From positions 17,111,001-17,175,000 of the forward strand of contig NC_056755.1 of NCBI RefSeq assembly GCF_018687715.1: DNA of 64,000 nucleotides. The letters run 5' to 3'. The stretch comes from Carya illinoinensis (lineage: Eukaryota > Streptophyta > Magnoliopsida > Fagales > Juglandaceae). The notes under the pieces were generated by a model that did no database searches, had not been told where the DNA came from, and saw nothing but the letters and a program-made list of their open reading frames with translations. A program made the translations under genes and the position numbers. This document shows, piece by piece, positions 49,148 through 62,302 of the stretch. The number at the start of each line of letters is the position of its first letter. Positions within the stretch are counted from its first letter, which is position 1.

Positions 49148-51480
49148 TTTATGGAAAAACCTTCAAGTTGATCCATATAGACATTTTCTTCTCAACTCCT
49201 ATTGAAAAGAGCATTTTTCATATCCATTTGATGTAGTTCCAAATTAAAATGGGCTACTAAAGCCAAACTGATTCTAAGTGAGTTTTTGGGTATATGAGAG
49301 AATGTCTCTTTACTGTTAATGCATCATTCCTGAGTGAAAACTTTGGTCATAAGTCTGGTTTTATATTGTTCAATGTTTCATTTAAAGTTTACTTAGAGTT
49401 GATGTCCCACTTACAGCAAACTGTTTTAAATCCTTCAAATAGCTCAACTAATCTCTAAACTTTGTTTTGGTCAGTTGATTTTCACTCATCATGGCATCAA
49501 TCCATTTATTTGAATTATTACTACCAATAGCTTGTGAAATTGAAATTAAGTCTTTACTCAAATTCTTGTGAATAAACCAAATAATCATAAAAAATAGCAA
49601 ATATATGCTGTCTTTGAGAGCTCTTTAATTTTATTTCTTGTGGTCTCGGATAATTGATTTGTTGGTTATAATCTCAACATGGGGTTATTGATTATTAATT
49701 TGATGTTCAATGTTGATAAATGAATCTACAATTCTTTAAACAATAACTTCCACGGGAAGTTATGGATAATGGGACTTGTACCCTAATTTCTTAGACAATT
49801 ATATTTCGTGATTCATCACTTCCATTGATGATCTCACCATTCTTCAACAAATCCAGCATTACTCGTTTCAATTATTTTCGTACTATGACTAGAATAGTAA
49901 AACCTATATAATTTGTGTTTTCTAGATAGCAATAACATAACCACAACTAGTTTTGAAATCTAAATTATTTTTACATGGATTATAAGTTCTAGCCTCCACT
50001 AGGCCACCCCAAACATGCAAATAGCTCAAACTTGGTTTCCTTCTTGTTCAAAGTTCAATAGAAATCTTTCAAATTGCTTTAGTTGGAACCCAATTCAATA
50101 AATAAACAACAATTTCAAGGCCTTCCATCCACAACGAAATCGACAAAGAGGAATTATTTAACATACTCCTAACAATAAGGAAACCAATACTCCATTAATA
50201 ATAATTACACACCTTTCAGCTACTCTATTCTGCTAAGGCATTCTGGTATAGTGTATTATGCACATATGCCACGCTTTCAAGGAATTTAGCAAATACGCCA
50301 TGGCATAGCGCAATCCATTGTACATTCCATAATTTTCACCACCACTATCTAATTTTTTTCACTTTTCTATCTTATTGTGTTTCAACCTCAACAATGTATA
50401 TCTTGGTGTCCAATTCTTGAGTTTTTTCATCGGATGAATAGATATAACGCCAACAAAAAATGTAATCAATAAAGGTGATAAACTAATTTTCTCTACAAAG
50501 AGATGAAGAGTCCAAAAGTCCAAAATGTCTATACTAACAATTTCAAGTAGTCCTCCACTTCTTTTAACACATTTATTTGTGTGTTTAGTTTGTTTTCGCT
50601 TAATACAATCCACATACGTTGAGATTAGTAAAATCTAGGTTTGGCAAACTCTCGTCTTTTAGTAATCTCTCCATTATTTCTTTAGATATATGACTCAAAT
50701 GGCTATGCCACAAGATAGAATAACTTTCATTCATTAGGTTATGTTTAGTTCCAACGTTATGATGTAGGGTTACAAGTCTTTCAGCAAAACAACTATTGCA
50801 ATTTAATTTATACAAACAATAGCATAAATTTTAAAAACTAACAAAAGAGGTTATTTTAAATAAACTAAACTAAACTTCTATTGCAAAATGTAAAACATTC
50901 AATACCATGTTTAAACAAAGAGGCCAAATTACAAAAACTAAAAGGAACATAAAGTGTCTGGAATATATCTAGGTAACATTCAGTATCTAAATATATGTGA
51001 AAAATCTCAATGACAACAACCATAACTTTGACTCCATTTCCCATGACTATGAAGTATTTGGCTTTGTGATATAGGTTGTAAGGAAGCCCTCAATCAATTT
51101 AGAAACATGAACATTGGAACTCAAGTCAATCCATCAAAAGTTGGAAAGAATTTTAGTAAGATTGAATTCAAAGCATACACGTCTAAATGCTTGCCTTTCC
51201 CTCCAAGCAGTGTCCTACGTTTATGGAAATCTTTTTGAACATACCTAAACTCTAAGGGAAACGATACTTAATATTGTTTTGTCCCCTCTCATGAATCTTA
51301 ATTCTTTGAGGAGACCCATTTTTTTGCGGCTGTTCTACCTGGCTTTTGCTCTTTTTAGGCTTCTTCTACTTTTTGTTGGCTCTTCAGCTTATGAGGTGAA
51401 CTACAAAATGATGTCCTTGTTGCCTAAGACTTGTCTCTTATTGAACAAACATACTAGCTAATTCATTCACATTTTACTTA
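48780..51480 (-). pseudogene. minus-strand Copia remnant
   Basis: Order on the minus strand: GAG pre-integrase at 50600-50815 (SILWHSHLSHISKEIMERLL, LPNLDFTNLNVC); integrase start at about 50500-50613 (DCIKRKQTKHTNKC) and a later piece near 50240-50330 (FAKFLESVAYVHN). RT runs about 48850-49310 with LALVAHFNLELHQMDMKNAL, VCKLKKPIYGIKQACRKWCL and YVDDILLAKIDFDL. A 36-bp poly-T (minus-strand poly-A) at 49109-49144 interrupts the RT frame. A 12-bp tandem duplication doubles LYVD just before the YVDD box. RNase H and LTRs were not found. Many stops. Confidence 0.78.
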
Positions 51481-52339
51481 TCTTTAATAGTATCACAATG
51501 ACTTTGAAATATCCCATACTAAAGAGGCAAGGAATTCTCACTACAACAAATACATACAATTTCCGCAAAAACTTTTGGCGGCAATAATTGAAACTTTTGC
51601 AACAAATGACCATAAAGCCACATAAAAGTATCGCCACAGGTTTGCAGATAATAAATTGCCAATTTAGCTACTACTTTTGGCAATCTGAAAGTTTGACGAA
51701 AGTACCTACTTATCTTGGCAATTACATGCTGTTGACATAGGTAATTTATATTGTCAGAAATACAGCATACATACCCTCTCAATCTCGAACAGGAAACTCA
51801 ATTCCTAGAATGTAACCTTGCCGCTAATATGCAAAATCATCAAATTATAACTTGGCTACTGTTTACTTACTACACATATATATTGTGGGAAACATATAAT
51901 ATTGGAAACTCATGTCGACAAGAAAATACAGCTTTGGCAACTGTTAAGGGTCACAATAACTTAATTACGATGCCTTTCGAGAACTTCAGACTGACATTTT
52001 TTTGCTTTTGGTAGAACTAAAAATCATTGTAATAGGGATGTATTGGCGACTATGTATTCTGGAAAAATACCTTTTAGCAGCAACTTTGGCTCACACCTAT
52101 ATTCTCCAGATCTTTCTTTTTCGGCAATTGAGCAAAGCCAAAATAATATATTAATGGCCATTATTTTCTTTGCTATAGCACAATCTATGCAAATTGCATA
52201 TACACCTATATATATATATGTATATATATATTCCGAATATATATCCCTACATTCTTTTGGCTGAAATTGAAGTGTCCTGGTGATGCATTATTGCCAGAAA
52301 TCCTCATTTCTGGCAAAACTCAACAATCTTTGATAAATG

Positions 52340-54093
52340 CATATCAAGATGCATGCAACCCCGCGCAAGTGCAAGTTTAATTAGCATCTCTTTCTTGTAC
52401 GTACTTTCCTATACCGTACCGTTTTTCCACTACAATATACAACAATTCCATATATCTGTAATTTATAAAATTACATACACAACGATGAACTAAACCAGAA
52501 TTTGATGCATAAATTAATCCACTAGTATATAAAATTGATATACTTAATCCCATGCATGTTGCAACTGATGATAGATCAAAGTTTGACTTGCGAATACTGC
52601 TAGGAGATTGTGTGCCCAGCAGTATAAAACCACAACTGTCAACATGCATTTTGGTTTTATAGACAAACACAATACTTTAATTTCCTCCTTAATTTAAAGC
52701 TGTACCTGTCCATAATATACAATTCAAATCAAGTGGACAGAAATATTTGATTCCCAAGGAAAAACTCCCAACCAATAGAAGTGACAGATGATCATCATCT
52801 ACATTGAATTATCACTTAGTTCTCCCTTTCACATACAATTTCCATCCAAAAAAAAAAATCTAGTTCAGTTAGTTAATATCGAGCCAACTTAAACCACAAA
52901 CTGCTAATGATCAGATCAACACATTTCACTTAACCATTACTGCTACACTTGCTAATTACATGATGATGCCAAAATGTACATCCTGTTCAATCTGACATGC
53001 CTAGCCAATATACAAGTTCTATAAGTCTCATTTCTATGTCCCAAAACATAACCTTTACATATCAATAGATACTAGTTAATGGTTTCTAAGCTCCTCCTTT
53101 GTCAAATAATTCTGTGTCCATCTTCACTCAAAAAAATACAAACCTCCGTAAGTCCACAAAGATGGCAAGGTTGGCCTCATTGTGTCTAGTGAGAATCAAT
53201 GCCTTCAAAGCTCCTCTTGCTGCCAGTCTTGTATGTCTCCATGCACATAGATTTGAATAGAGTCAGCTTATACCATTTCTGCCAGTTGATAAAACTTCCT
53301 ATATAGCAGAGCTGATTAATTAACCCCAGAACATACATTATTGGACACTTACAATGTACCCTATGGCATCATGCAATTCACTCCACTCAGATACCACCAT
53401 TTGCATGTATTAGTCTCCATCGCAATCAAACTATAACTATGTTAATCTAAACAGATAGTTAGCAATACACCCAGGAATACATGCAAAACCCAAACAGCAC
53501 ATATTATTTTTATAGCATCATGGAAATCCAACATTTTCACCTTTCAGTCCCTTCTTAAATAGTAGGGCGGAATAAATGACCAAACAACTTAGAATTGGAC
53601 ACTTACTAACTACTCTAAACAACCATTAAAGTGACTGTACACTCAGCCACCAATTCCTGGGCTTGGAAGTCCAATCATTCAAACTATTAGAATTTGATCT
53701 AAACCAACTAATGGACAGTTTATTTCATTATCCAAATTCACCATAAATGACCATTCCTCACAGAGGTTAAATGGATGGGGGAACAAAATCGAACAAATGT
53801 ATGTGACTCAATCATCAATATTAACTGTAAGAATGGTGTGGAAATTGCATACCTTACTCAAGGTTTTGTTGGAGACTTCATGGCAGCAAGTATTCCCATT
53901 GTCAACCCATACTATGCTAACAGTTTAATACTTAGACACAAACTAAAGACTGACCCCACATCCAGATGTATGCACAGCAAAAAGGACCAAAATATATATA
54001 CTCCTTCATCTTAACCTTACTTGTAACATCAACTAGGACTTCTCAAAAATCAAAAGCTGGGCAACCAAAAAAATAGCAGAATACCCAGGATGC
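52340..54093. other. non-coding part of the CACTA element
   Basis: No coding region recognised between the subterminal array and the end of the Ptta-like gene. Composition is even, with several short chance frames. Confidence 0.45.
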
Positions 54094-56961
54094 CTAGGCA
54101 TCCATGCCTGTCTCCTGAGGAGACTCTCTTTGATTGCATTCCAGGTTAGCTACACGATTGTTCATCGATTTCTCGTAGTCTTTAAATTGATTCTTGAAAC
54201 TATGCAGCTCATCTCTTAGTACTTCTAACTGGCTCTTGTACAAATTTGCTTCATTCTTGTTCCTTTCATTCTCTTTAACAATCCTAATATAGTCCCTATT
54301 TTTTCGCATTACTATCGAACCTTCAGGTATAACCGAGTGTCCAAATCCTGTTGCATAGCCTGGTTTATATCCTAACACCTCCTTGAAAACTGCATTGCAT
54401 TTCTCATTGTTGTTTTCTATATTCACCTCAGTCTCATCCAATTTCTCAAGCATTAGTTTCTACATCCAAGGATAGGAAAACACCATTAATGCAAGCATTT
54501 ATACCTGGATTTAAAGACCCTACATGAAGGGAAAAGTAACTTGAATTTGCTTACGTAGTTCTGTTTTGCTTGGCCACTTACAAAGCAGCCCTTCTTTCTT
54601 GACCAATGCACTTCTTTGTAAAACATAATCAAGTTCGAGTCTTCTTCATTCTGGACCATCAACATATTTGTAAGTTAATGTGTTAGGATTCAAGTCAAAG
54701 CATATGTGGCAAAAATAGAATCAGAAATTCATCTAGACTAACCATTTCCTCCAATATTCGTACGAATGGCTTTCTCCCTCCTGTATGGTTCACATTTTGT
54801 TTCTGCCTATTTCTCTGGTTTCTCTTTGACATTTTCTAGACAGTGTATTGAGAAGCAAAGTTTAATGAGCTATACTTTTAAACTATTATTCAGTTTAGAG
54901 ATAAGCTAGGAAAATGCCTCTAAGTACTGTTTTAATTTTATAAATAAAGCGCGAGGAGTAGCTATTTATTTTTTACACTTTAACCTGCAAGTGTAATTAA
55001 GGATGGGTGCAATTGCCATAACACTTTATGGACTCTATTATAACCATGCACACAGGAATGAACAACAATATTTTCAAAACTGCCATTGACTCCTAATTGT
55101 ATTTGATGTTCTACATGCCAATTCTGCAATTAATTCCACACAATTAAAAGTGTTTTTAACACAAAACTGGTTAAATGTCTTATTGCATAATTTCTCCCAT
55201 TTCTCATTTTACACAAGTGGTAGCCATACACATACCCATTTTCGCATATAAATCTACCAATCTGTCCGAAAGCAGATTGCATGCCAAATCTGCTTTCAGA
55301 TGAGCACCCTCCTCGTTCTATCCACGTTGTTTTAAGAGGCATGCAAGTTGTATGACATTCATGTTAAAGTAGCAATGTCAACTTGTCTATCTAACCCTCT
55401 AGCACCCATACATCTGGTATGACACAGGTTTTAATTTGTACCACGTCTTAAGTCTATCAAAACAACTTGAATTCTATCTTTTTTAACCCAACCAGAATGC
55501 TACTTTGACAGATGTGACTTATAGCAAATCACTTTGTATGAAACACATAACTGCAATAGCACCCAAGTGTAGTGGAAATTCAGATTTCTGTGTCTACCAC
55601 CCATACATCTGGTATGACACATGTTTTGTACCATGCGAAAAGTTTATCAACTAAACAACCATTCTTTCAATTTTAACCTAACCAGAATGCTACTTTGACA
55701 AATGTGACTTACAGCTGATCACTTTCTAACATTTACATAACTGCAATAGCACCCAAGACACAGAAATTCAGATTTCTGTGTCTACCACCCATACATCTGG
55801 TATGACACATGGTTTGTACCATGCGAAAAGTTTATCAACTAAACAACCATTCTATCTGTTTTAACCCAACCAGAATGCTACTTTGACAAATGTGACTTAC
55901 ATCAATTCACTTTTTAACATTTACATAACTGCAGTAGCACCCAAGACACAGAAATTTAGATTTCTGTGTCTGGCTGAGAATATATAAGGCAGTTTTCCAT
56001 TTTGCTCAATCATTCAAGCATTTGTATTATTATACAGATGAGGATATACCTCGAAATCCTCGCTTGCCCACATTGCACATAAATGGTTCCATACCGACTT
56101 CTCCACCCACGATGTCCCGTCAGAAAGTGCCGCTTCTTTCGACCCATACCTTATATATTGCTTTCGCAGTAAATAGTGAAATCCATTATATTTTCTGGTA
56201 ACTGCGTTTGTCACACACTCACGATGCGAACTTTTTGTCCAATCCAATTTAAAATCAGCCTACGATGAGGTCAAACAGTCAAATCAGGGAACTAACCCCT
56301 AAACTCTTTGTGTTGACAAAACACACACAATTATGTATTGAAGTTGAGCTTCGCTTAAAAAAAACCCCCTCAGAGGGGTGCAAGCACAGCACTCTTGCAC
56401 AATTACTTACCTTAACACGGTCGAAAAGCTCTTCTTTCTCCTCTTTTGGCACAGCTTTCCAGCTTGCGTGGATCATGTTGGCATGAAATCTCATGATCGT
56501 GGTCACTCGTCCAGAAAATATGTTGTAATTTTCGTACGATGGACCTCTTTGTCCATCCTTAATAATCAGGGGTATCAGACCAAATTTTCAGACTCTCTCA
56601 AACAAAGTGTCTTTTGCTGGGCCTCGAGCACGTTTTCGGGAAGGTGCATCAGCTCCTTCTATCCACCAATAGCATAAAATCATCACCAGCTGATTATAGT
56701 GTTTAATGTTAAGTAAAACAATCAGTACAAAAAGATTGATTATAATTAGTTACTCAACTTACGTGCATTGTTTTCTGCAATTACAACAGGAGTTGCTTCA
56801 TCCCTGGCCTCCTCTACACCCACATTTGGAGGTTGAGTGGATTCGTTTAATACTTCATGTTGTTCTGTATCACACAGAAGTGGTGGCCCATGACGTAGCC
56901 GTGGACCATGCCCCCTGCGTCCATATCGTCTAGGGAGCCTCCCTTTTACCCATCTCACCAT
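54094..56961 (-). pseudogene. Ptta/En/Spm-like TnpA gene of the CACTA element, one stop
   Basis: Six exons with GT-AG borders: 56763-56961, 56411-56658, 56050-56259, 54743-54835, 54555-54650 and 54094-54459. They join in frame to 403 codons plus stop. Exon 1 is Arg-rich (MVRWVKGRLPRRYGRRGHGP). Exons 2-3 carry the conserved core (ENYNIFSGRVTTIMRFHANM; WKAVPKEEKEELFDRV; DWTKSSHRECVTNAVTRKYN; WNHLCAMWASEDFE). Exon 4 has NHTGGRKPFVRILEEM, exon 5 HWSRKKGCFVSGQAKQNY, and exon 6 KEVLGYKPGYATGFGHSVIP followed by a coiled-coil tail. This matches the plant Ptta/En/Spm (Transposase_24) family, thought to bind CACTA ends. A single TGA (56588-56590), probably from CGA, interrupts exon 2. Confidence 0.88.
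55404..55970. repeat. three tandem 188-195-bp repeats in intron 3 of the CACTA gene
   Basis: Units start at 55404, 55599 and 55787, each beginning ACCCATACATCTGGTATGAC. The second and third are almost the same; the first is more diverged. Each unit ends with a short hairpin-like motif, CAGAAATTCAGATTTCTG. Confidence 0.92.
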
Positions 56962-59208
56962 TGAAGAATTTTTTTACATGTCAATCCTACTAATACATGC
57001 ATACACAAGACTTCCAATTATTTTTCATTGAAATAAATTCTTCCAGGGGAAGAATTTGACATTTACCATCTAATGCATCACATTGTCAATGAGTTGACAA
57101 TATTGAATTTTTTAAATGAACCCTAGGCTCAAACCACCTGTTACTTACATTCAAATGTTGTATAAAAAAAACTCGGTCAGAGAACAGTAGGGGCTATTGC
57201 AGCAAACCCTCACTCCTATTTGTTAAAAAAAATAAAGAGCTGTATTCTACTCTAGATATGGCAACAGGGGAAATTAATAAGTGATAAAGGTGTATTGTTC
57301 TTTGCTTCTTGCTTGTAAGTTTCATGCATTACTTACATGAAAAGTTACTTGCAATGAAAAATCAGACCAGAGAAATGCACCATAACAACAGTACCCCCTC
57401 TAGGTATTGCTACAACAGGACCATGCATTCCAGACTTCCAGTCTACATATGGCAGCAGGAAAAATCAGCACCATTGAAATCCCTTCATGCATGACCATTT
57501 CTGGACAATTAGCATTTGTTGAGATTTGGTGTGTCGTCTGACACATGTATAAGCTTTAAGTACAAATCTTATGTTCCTTACATTCAAACACTAAGTATAA
57601 GTCCCATTATGAAATGAGTTAGAGTAGTATATACATGTCATTATACAAACTGCAAAAGGAAACAAAACTAAATCTCCCCAGTGTAGATAAGGGAGCAGGA
57701 AAAATATTAATGATTCCTCTCTTTAGAGATATGTGTTCACTATATGCCCCTACAAGTTTACTGCAAGGGGTTAGCATTCCAACTTTACTCAACTTGGTTT
57801 CCCATCTATTACTAACAACTCAGTGAGAGAAATTAGCATTTAAATAATGTTGCTCCTCACTATAAACTGCCACACTTTAAGTCAGTCATTGTAGTCTAGA
57901 TGAGGGTAGACTGAACAAGCAGCAGCAAACAACTTTATCTAATGGAATTAAATCATTTCCTACCTTCAGTTGTGTTTACAATATTGGATTACTATATACA
58001 CCCTAGTAAAAGAAGCATGATCATTACTCACCTTCAAATCTATAAAGGATAACTCAAAGAAGAAATGAGAGTGAGAGTAGTATTCCGTGACATACTTTCA
58101 ACTGTAAACAAAAAAAATAATCTTATTCTGTCCATGAGTGACTAGATATTGCAACAGGAAACCAAAAAAAGTAAGCTTTCTTAGCTCTCTATAAACGTCT
58201 TCACCCAGTGTTGCTTAAATACACGTAGCTTACTTTGCATGCATTACTTCCTCTATGTAGCCTTTGTTATGAAAAACACAGAGAGAGCCATGAGATTTCT
58301 AGAGAGCATTACCCCTCACTACAAACTGCAATACAAAAGGTCCGTGGTTTCCTAGTCTAAGGCTAGCAACATGGGCAAAAAATAGTGTTTTCTCTATAAT
58401 AGACCTTACAATGTGGTTGTTCATGTGAACTATTGGACAATATTATACCTTCAACTAACCCTTGTGTCGACTTACAGCATATCTTACATGCAAAGCTTTT
58501 AAGCATTTAAAGTTGCAGAGAGAAAAATGACAGTTAGAGGTTTAAACCCAGAACATGTGCATTACGAGTTGAGAAGAGGTGAGAAAAATTTAGAGGAAAA
58601 GGAGAGGAGGCAGACCTATTCGTTAGCCCAAACTGCAAAAAAAAAAAAAAAAAAAAAAAAAGAATCCCAAGATTCTACTCCCCTCGTTGCTTGGATGATC
58701 ACAAGTGTAGTGGAAAAGGCTCGGACATGTGATTTTGTAAAAAAGCTCAACTTCAAAATGACTGGCTGATTTCACCTTTGGTTGGTCTCCTCTCTCACAA
58801 AACACCTAGGTATGCCTTCTCTGGGTTCTGTAAGCAATGAGACAATATTAGTTGCAATATAGTGTTTGAAGCAATTGGGTACGGGCTCCTAGAAAGTTGG
58901 CAGGAGTAAACAGGTGATTAGTACTGCTTTTGAGTTGACAACCTTGCTTGTCAACCCCGCCTCCTTTCAATCCCTTCCCGCCCAGGAGATTTTTTTTGGA
59001 ATACTATATTTTTATTATGCATCAACCCCTATCTGCATTTGCCATATCTAACATAATCTACATTGCTTTTCCCTTGCTGATTGTATAAAAAGATTTGGTG
59101 TGTATCTTGGTCAGCATTTAATGATCTAAACAAGGGTATAATTTCTGCATAGGTTTCCTATACAAGCAGATTATTTTTTATATATAATTCCCCCTGTCAA
59201 TTCCTATA
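56962..59208. other. upstream part of the CACTA gene, no second gene found
   Basis: No TNPD-type transposase domain seen. There is a poly-A run at 58637-58661 and several short frames without matches. Promoter elements for the minus-strand gene should lie at the low end of this stretch. Confidence 0.4.
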
Positions 59209-59348
59209 TACAAGTGGCATATTCTCTTTTATCATGCAACACAGGTGTCAGCTGAATTAGAAGTGGCAGGTTATTAAAGTTGCCCATATACATGGCAATG
59301 CCAGGTTACATACAAGTGTCAGATTATTGCTCAATATAGGTGTCATAT

Positions 59349-60663
59349 TGATCGGTGCAAAACTGCAAGTGCATAGTATCGTAGTTTTATAATAAAGTGA
59401 TAAGAAAATATCGTCTTCAGGGATTGGTACCTTACTTTTGTCAAATACCAAAATTATACTAATTTCGATTTTATCTAAAGGAATCACTAAGATTTTTGTA
59501 GTTGCAAATTAAACTAAAATCAACTCAAAGAGAAATACGCAAAGGAAATAAAACTGACGTTCAAAGATCAAATTTATGGGAAAGAAAACTTTTAGGAAAT
59601 CGATTTCACCTAATTCTTCACTATGCTTTTCTCATCCAGCTAATTTAATTTAATTATTTTCGTTTATTAGCAAATTTGTAATTCATCCAAAAGCCTCTTC
59701 AATAGTCAATTGGAAATGACTCTTGTTTATCAATTCACACAAGAATATACAAATTAAATAATCAAGAAAGCAATAAGATCAATGATTTAATTACTACATA
59801 GGTTCATACAAGTCTTTCGATCTCTACATTTACCTATGCTGAAATATTCAAGATCTACCCTATGATTCCCTCTTTCGATAGTAAATCAAAAGAGTAAATA
59901 TCATATAATCAATGGCCAGTTAATTAGAAGCAATAAACTCAGAATAAATCAGATAAACAAAAAGAGAATTGCCTTAAATTAGCATAGACAATCAAGCATA
60001 GTTCGGAAATAGGTTACATCGTTTTCCTAGAATAAATAAAATTTAGCTCATGCTAGAAATGGAATTCAACATAAACGAATTCACCATAATTGTTTTGAGA
60101 ATATTGGAAGAAAATAAACGCTGAAAAATACTCCTCGCAGCCACAACTCATCTTCAAAAAACTCAAGGAAATGATTCAATGCTTTTCTCCCGTCTGTGCT
60201 CGTGTATGATTCCAACGTACGTGCAAAATATGGAATTCCCCCTCCAAAACAGATGAATTGAATCCTTTTAGCTGTGTTTTTCTGTCCCAAAAAGTGTTCT
60301 TCCGTCAACAACCGCAGCCATAGAGTGAAAAATCCCTTTTATATGGTGTGACGGCAAAAAACCTTAAATCTGTCAAAATACGATGTTCGCTCGAGCGGGG
60401 TGTCGAGCGCACATCGAGCGTTCGACTCTGCCTGATTTTGCTCGAGCGTCCTATCGAGCGCACGTCGAGCGTTCGACTCTACCTGATTTCGCTCGAGCGG
60501 CCAATGTCTCCGCTCGAGCGATCTTTGTCTTCCAGCAACCAGCTCGAGCTCACTGTCGAGTGGCAGTCGAGTGTTTGAATCTGTCTGAATTCGCTTGAGC
60601 GGCCAAAAACCTCCGCTCAAGCGATCTTGTAAAATCTGCAATACAAAATTTTGCAAGTCATCA
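59349..60663 (-). repeat. 3' LTR of the Athila-like element, with CTCGAG repeats
   Basis: On the minus strand it starts TGATGACTTGCAAAATTTTG and ends GCAGTTTTGCACCGATCA, giving TG..CA and 1315 bp. 60380-60620 holds tandem blocks of about 50-60 bp with GCTCGAGCG and TCGAGCG motifs, strikingly CpG-rich for this DNA. The purine tract at 60664-60678 (minus-strand AAGTTTGGGGGTATT) borders its start. Confidence 0.85.
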
Positions 60664-60678
60664 AATACCCCCAAACTT

Positions 60679-62302
60679 ACAACTTTGTTTGTCCTCAAAC
60701 AAAAAGAAAAGCAAATGATAGTTTAGGCAATATCAACTCGACCCCAAAGAGAAGTATCATCACTCACCAAACTTTTATGAATTTAGATTTCATCTCTAGT
60801 ATCTTACTCTTTTAACGTCAAAGATAGCAAGAAAATCAATCAAAAATTTTACAATTTGTCAAGCAAGAGTCAGGCGTTTACTTTAACCTAAAGCTAAGAT
60901 CTTGAGTGTGTGTGTGTGATATAGTCAATTTAACCTCAAACTACCTGCAAACTCAGATAAAAGTAGAACAACCAAAATCAGAAGAATTCTCTTAAAACTT
61001 AACCCCATTATTCCAATTTTCAGAAATCCTCTCCACTAATGTAGTCAACACCAAAATCAAAGATCAAAAGATCTTTAATAAGGTTGTAATGATAGGCCAC
61101 AGGGTGAGGGTTAAGAAAGAACTGGATATGGAAAATCAAAACAAACTGAAAAAATACTTGGTGAAAAGAACATTAAAAGAGAAACCCACATGATTCAAAT
61201 CATAGCTCTTTCTTGGCAATATGCTCATACTTGTGGCATTATTATTGCTGTAATCACTGATGCAATACCAACAATTCCCTTAACAAAATCTGAGGTAATT
61301 CACACTCCGCTTAGCGACTTCTCTTTCTTTTTTTTTTTTTTCTTTTTTTTTTCCAGATCTTCCTTTCTTCTTCTTCTTCTTCTTTGATCAAACAGAGCAA
61401 ACATAATACGGTTCATCATGAAACCAATTTTCTCTTTTAAATGTACTCTCTACCAAAGTATTTTCTCAAACTATCAAAGGTAGATTCATTGTTTTTCAGG
61501 CTTAGAGCGGGCATGGTTTATGTAATTCAAAGAATAAATAAAGGCTTATGAGGGCTGAAGAGGGTTGACTATGGAAACACACCATGTAATGATAGCATGA
61601 TATTTAGGACGACTTGGAAAGCTTTTTGGTTATGCTAAAGAAATGCCTAGATCAGTTCTCTAATATTTAGTCTCAACTAGGATTTCGCCTCAAGGACCCA
61701 TCAACGGATTCTAGAGGAAAGCAAAATTGAACCTCTCTCTTTCAATTAATTCAACTTCTTCTCTACATAAGGAAAATGGAATAAGAGAAAAACGACTATG
61801 TGCTCAATTATGTTCAAGATCAAAGATTTAAACCAAAGTACTCACAAAACTCCACTTGACATAAAAGAAATTTTTGAAAATTTTTCTCAAAACCATCTTC
61901 AATCACAAATTTTAGAGTCATAGAGAATTCAATCTTACTCCAATGCATGCTTGGTAAGAGAATCAAACAACCCATCAACAACCCAAGACTTAGAAAACAA
62001 GAGGATCAAATGACTATAGGAGTTTACACCCCCAAACTTAAACTAAACAATGTCCTCATTGTGATGCAAAAGTAAAAAGGATTGAAGAAATAAAAGGAAC
62101 TTCCTTGGTTGCATGATGAATCTTCCGAGGTTTAAAATTTTTCAACTCTTTATTCATGCTAAATAAACCTGCATAAAAAACCAATTTATTAAAACTAAAT
62201 AAATAAAGATAATAAAATAAATGAAAGAATGAAAGAAAGATCTATGGGTTGCCTCCCATAAGCGCTTGTTTTAAAGTCTACAGCCAGACTTTTCAATCAT
62301 CA
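60679..62302. other. non-coding region of the Athila-like element between pol and LTR
   Basis: No env-like or other protein recognised. It contains a second purine tract with GTTTGGGGGTGT on the minus strand near 62026-62045, a TG tract near 60907-60918, poly-T/TTC repeats at 61321-61385, and the GGGAGGCAACCC motif near 62245-62260. Confidence 0.55.

Larger units (their letters stand above)
51539..59348 (-). mobile_element. CACTA (En/Spm) element, left end to Athila insertion
   Basis: The left terminus CACTACAACAAATACA at 51539 is the CACTA signature. The next 800 bp carry repeated TTGGCAA/TTTTGGCGG-like and TTGCC motifs typical of subterminal arrays. A six-exon Ptta/En/Spm-like gene lies on the minus strand. 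The element has no right CACTA terminus in the window. Motifs resembling the subterminal array (GTGGCAGG, GTTGCCC, TGGCAATGCC) reappear at 59210-59345, just before an Athila-like LTR at 59349. The element was probably interrupted there and continues beyond the window. The catalytic TNPD-type transposase gene is not seen. Confidence 0.65.
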
